Below are positions 60,703-64,000 of a DNA stretch of 64,000 bases, piece by piece. Positions within the stretch are counted from its first letter, which is position 1. Each line of letters begins with the position of its first letter. The notes under the pieces were generated by a model, which did not search any database, was not told where the DNA came from, and saw only the letters and a list, made by a program, of their open reading frames with translations. Origin of the DNA: Acidimicrobiaceae bacterium (GTDB lineage Bacteria; Actinomycetota; Acidimicrobiia; Acidimicrobiales; RAAP-2); contig PLHJ01000006.1 in the NCBI GenBank assembly GCA_003138895.1, positions 112,248 through 176,247 on the forward strand. The letters run 5' to 3'. Made by a program: the position numbers and the translations under genes.

Positions 60703-61926
60703 ATGACGAAACGAGTGGTACTGGCCTACAGCGGAGGGCTCGACACGTCGGTCGCCGTGCGCTGGATGATCGAAGAATGGGGCGTCGAAGTGGTCTGCGT
60801 CATGGTGAACGTGGGACAAGACACGGACGGCGGCGAGAGCTTCGAGTCGATTCGCCAGCGGGCAATGGCCGCGGGCGCGCTCGAATGCGTGATTGTTGAC
60901 GCGAGAGATGAAATGGCCGAAGAGTTTTGTTCGTACGCCATTCGAGCAAACGCACGCTACGAAGGAAAATACCCTCTCGTGTCGTCACTATCTCGACCCG
61001 TCATTGTTCGACACCTCGTCGACCAGGCAAGAAAATTTAACGCCCACGCGGTGGCCCACGGCTGCACTGGAAAAGGTAACGACCAAGTGCGTTTTGAGGT
61101 GGGAACGCACGCCTTGGCACCCGACCTCGAAGTACTCGCACCGGCACGTCTGTGGGGCATGACGCGCGCGGATTCGGTGGACTACGCGAGCAAATGGGAC
61201 ATTCCCATTTCGGCGACCAAAGAGAAGATTTATTCAATTGACGAAAACCTCTGGGGTAGGGCCATTGAATGCGGCGACATTGAAGACCCCTGGGCCGCAC
61301 CACCCGAAGAGCCCTACACGTTGACGCGTGTGACGAATACCGAACCCGTGGAGTTGACGATTTCGTTCGTTGACGGGCTACCCACGGCCGTGGACAACGT
61401 CGCCATGTCGTTGGCGGACGTTATTGCCACGCTCAATCACCGAGCGGGCGCCACGGGTTTTGGTCGTCTCGATATGGTGGAGAACCGTCGCGTGGGCATC
61501 AAGAGTCGTGAAGTGTACGAATGCCCGGCGGCGCTCGCCATCATTGCCGCGCACGCGGATCTTGAAGACCTCACCTTGGAGCGAGACGTCCACCACGAAA
61601 AGGCGCGTCTCGAATTTCGATGGTCGGAGTTGGTCTACGACGGCATGTGGTTCTCGCCACTGAAAGAAGCACTAGACGCCTTCTTCTTAGAGACACAACG
61701 CTGCGTCACTGGCGACGTGCGTCTTCGTTTTGAAGCACCTGGTCTGATGCGTATTGTCGGACGTCGAAGTCCCGTTGCGCTCTATGACCACGGCCTCGCC
61801 ACCTATGAAGCCAGTGACACCTTTCGCCACGTCGACGCCGAAGGCTTTGTTCGACTCTGGGGACTGGGCATTGCGACGTGGGCGGCACGACAAGGCGCGA
61901 AGAACGCGACGCCTCGAAAACCATGA
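60703..61926 (+). CDS. argG: argininosuccinate synthase
   Basis: A 407-residue enzyme joining citrulline and aspartate. The pyrophosphatase loop is LAYSGGLDTSVA, followed by AHGCTGKGNDQVRFE and the ALAPDLEVLAP region. GAAGGGAATG before the ATG is its Shine-Dalgarno. It starts two bases after argR and overlaps argH by four (ATGA). Confidence 0.97.
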   Translation: MTKRVVLAYSGGLDTSVAVRWMIEEWGVEVVCVMVNVGQDTDGGESFESIRQRAMAAGALECVIVDARDEMAEEFCSYAIRANARYEGKYPLVSSLSRPVIVRHLVDQARKFNAHAVAHGCTGKGNDQVRFEVGTHALAPDLEVLAPARLWGMTRADSVDYASKWDIPISATKEKIYSIDENLWGRAIECGDIEDPWAAPPEEPYTLTRVTNTEPVELTISFVDGLPTAVDNVAMSLADVIATLNHRAGATGFGRLDMVENRRVGIKSREVYECPAALAIIAAHADLEDLTLERDVHHEKARLEFRWSELVYDGMWFSPLKEALDAFFLETQRCVTGDVRLRFEAPGLMRIVGRRSPVALYDHGLATYEASDTFRHVDAEGFVRLWGLGIATWAARQGAKNATPRKP

Positions 61927-63293
61927 CCCTCTGGCACGGTCGCTTCGAAAGCTCGATGGCGGACGATCTCTGGAACCTTTCAGAGAGTTACTCCTTCGAC
62001 CACGTCTTGTGGCGCCACGACATTTTTGGCTCGACGGCGCACGTGCGCGGACTCGGTCGCGCGGGATTGCTAAGTGACGACGACGTTCGAAAGTTAGAAG
62101 GTGCACTCAATACGGTCGCCGAAGAATTCGCGAGCGATACGTTTGTGAAAAAAAAGACGGACGAAGACATTCACACGGCGATAGAGCGACGCGTCACGGA
62201 ACTTCTTGGACCACTGGGCGCGCGTTTGCACACCACGCGATCGAGAAACGATCAAGTGGCGACCACGCTTCGTCTCTTCACGCGTGAAGCGCTCACGAAC
62301 ATCGCTAATGCGTCGCTCAATCTTTGTGCGTCACTCGTTGACGTCGGCGAACGTTACGCCGATGCCGTCCTTCCTGGCTACACGCACACGCAACGAGCCC
62401 AACCCGTTCTACTCAGTCATCACGTACAAGCTCACGCGTGGGCTCTCGCACGAGACGTCGAGCGACTTTTTGCCACGCGTCAACAACTGAACGTTTCGCC
62501 ACTCGGAGCCGGAGCTCTCGCGGGAACATCGCTGCCGATTGATCCAAGTTTCACCGCACACGATATGGGTTTTGACGAAGCCTTCGCTAACAGTCTTGAC
62601 GCGGTGAGTGATCGCGACTTCGTTGCAGCCACGCTCTTTGATATTGCGCTCATCGGGATTCACTGCTCGCGACTAGGTGAAGAGTTGGTGCTTTGGACAA
62701 CGAGTGAATTCAATTTCGCAGCGCTGAGTGACGCGTTTACCAGTGGTTCGTCGATGCTGCCACAGAAAAAGAATGCTGACGTTGCCGAATTGGCGCGAGG
62801 AAAGACCGGCCGACTCGTCGGAAATCTCACGAGTTTGCTTGTCACCATGAAGGGCTTGCCACTTTCATATAACCGCGACCTTCAAGAAGACAAAGAGCCG
62901 CTCTTTGATTCCGTACGTCAAATTTTGTTGGTGCTAAAGGCGCTCGCGGGCGCTTACGATTCGCTCGTTTTCCACGAAGACGTTGCGGCTCTCGCCGCGA
63001 GTGATCCCTTGCTCAGTGCGATCGACCTTGCTGAATGGTTGGTGGAGCAAGGTCTCCCGTTTCGATTGGCGCACGAACACGTGGGCGAACTAGTCGGTCG
63101 CTCAGTGCGCGAGGGAATCGATCTGCGAACGTTGGTGACCGCCGATGAGCAACTTCGAGACGCGGTTTCACTGCTTGACGAGGGAGTTTCGCTCCAACGT
63201 CGCCGCTCACCTGGGGCGAGTGGTCCCGTGGCCGCGCCCGAGCAGAAGAAGCGTCTCGAGGCGCGACTCAGCGCACTCAAAAAGTCACTCTAA
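61923..63293 (+). CDS. argH: argininosuccinate lyase
   Basis: A 456-residue fumarase-superfamily lyase yielding arginine and fumarate. TTRSRNDQVATTLRLF, TQRAQPVLLSHH and the catalytic loop GSSMLPQKKNADVAELARGKTG are complete. The start is the ATG that overlaps the argG stop; a reading from 61878 is inside argG. Last gene of the arg operon, with 412 bases before the 16S gene. Confidence 0.97.
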   Translation: MTLWHGRFESSMADDLWNLSESYSFDHVLWRHDIFGSTAHVRGLGRAGLLSDDDVRKLEGALNTVAEEFASDTFVKKKTDEDIHTAIERRVTELLGPLGARLHTTRSRNDQVATTLRLFTREALTNIANASLNLCASLVDVGERYADAVLPGYTHTQRAQPVLLSHHVQAHAWALARDVERLFATRQQLNVSPLGAGALAGTSLPIDPSFTAHDMGFDEAFANSLDAVSDRDFVAATLFDIALIGIHCSRLGEELVLWTTSEFNFAALSDAFTSGSSMLPQKKNADVAELARGKTGRLVGNLTSLLVTMKGLPLSYNRDLQEDKEPLFDSVRQILLVLKALAGAYDSLVFHEDVAALAASDPLLSAIDLAEWLVEQGLPFRLAHEHVGELVGRSVREGIDLRTLVTADEQLRDAVSLLDEGVSLQRRRSPGASGPVAAPEQKKRLEARLSALKKSL

Positions 63294-63705
63294 AACGCGG
63301 CGACGCGACACGAGGTGTGAGAGCCTTTGCTATAGTGGTACTCCCGCCGCAGAGACGTAGGCGCCGTTGATTTGACGGTCGCACAAGCGCGCTGCTAGGT
63401 TGGGCACCCTGCTCCGGGGTCAAACTCGGACGCAGTTCAGCTAGGGATTAGTCCCGAAACTGGGTGTACTTCACACCTCCGTCCTTAGGGCCGTGTGTGT
63501 CGTCGCTCCTTGAAAACGGAAGAACGAGAGCCAAAAGCCAGTACGGGCGACGAAGAACGGTCTCTAGCCGATCTCGTCGGTCGTCAAAGAAATACATGCA
63601 GTAGGCGACTCGAACCACCCCGTGGGGAGAGTCGTTGTCGATTGGGATTTAGAGTCACCCAGTCGGCTCTTCTGATTTCGAAACCACTTCGGTGGAAGAA
63701 AAATC
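63294..63705 (+). promoter_or_regulatory. rRNA operon promoter and leader
   Basis: The only gene-free stretch above 300 bases. TTGACG at 63372-63377 and TAGGTT at 63396-63401, 18 bases apart, form the best promoter. TATAGT at 63331-63336 may be a second upstream one. CTCCTTGAAAAC at 63506-63517 resembles the boxA-type antitermination element read by NusB. Several hairpins follow, including CCAC-TTCG-GTGG at 63684-63695 just before 16S. No tRNA and no open frame that I trust. Confidence 0.65.

Positions 63706-64000
<295 letters not shown>

Noticed and set aside
63400..63705. tRNA gene in the rRNA leader
   Set aside because: No GTTCGA T-loop with matching acceptor stem; the hairpins there are short and separate.

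Overview
The window reads as a stretch of an actinobacterial chromosome of about 55% GC, most plausibly class Acidimicrobiia. The evidence is the actinobacterial integration host factor gene between pyrF and gmk, the actinobacterial order rpoZ-coaBC-metK-priA-def-fmt-rpe-rib, a complete-looking menaquinone branch, frequent GTG and TTG starts, and a 16S rRNA 5' end at the right edge. Lineage is an inference from gene content and the first 295 bases of 16S. I see no insertion sequence, prophage, CRISPR array or tRNA gene.

Layout. 1-2760: a hypothetical protein coupled to a YyaL-type thioredoxin-fold protein (minus strand). 2874-11747: SDR oxidoreductase, then menE, menB, menA, menH and menD interrupted by an SRPBCC protein and a sulfatase, closing with a CcdA-type protein. 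11776-16037: tyrS, a lipoprotein, a flavin-reductase-like protein, small unknown proteins, a cysteine-rich protein and nfuA. 16077-20285: aroC-aroK-aroB-aroQ, efp and nusB. 20330-30900: a respiratory locus with cytochrome oxidase subunits II, I and III, two SCO-type copper chaperones (one fused to a large membrane domain), two CtaG-type proteins, a cupredoxin, a 37-residue membrane protein and a pair of paralogous small membrane proteins at the two flanks. 31040-40070: PyrR-regulated pyrR-pyrB-pyrC-carA-carB-pyrD-pyrF. 40104-50546: mihF, gmk, rpoZ, coaBC, metK, priA, def, fmt, rpe, ribD, ribBA, ribH and a cold-shock-like protein. 50539-56561: infC-rpmI-rplT, an rRNA methyltransferase, pheS and pheT. 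57488-63293: argC-argB-argF-argR-argG-argH. 63294-64000: rRNA leader and the 16S 5' end.

Gene packing is extreme. Most neighbours overlap by 1-20 bases, and convergent pairs repeatedly share a 4-base stop-codon overlap. Only one gap exceeds 300 bases, the rRNA leader at 63294-63705. About a dozen transcription units carry a TAnnnT hexamer, usually TAGnnT, 6-8 bases before the start codon. That spacing predicts leaderless mRNAs, and it helped me choose several starts.

The parts most worth attention are the divergent oxidase locus, a PyrR binding loop followed by an intrinsic terminator lying inside the pyrR reading frame, and biosynthetic clusters missing expected members (argJ and argD, ribE, pyrK).
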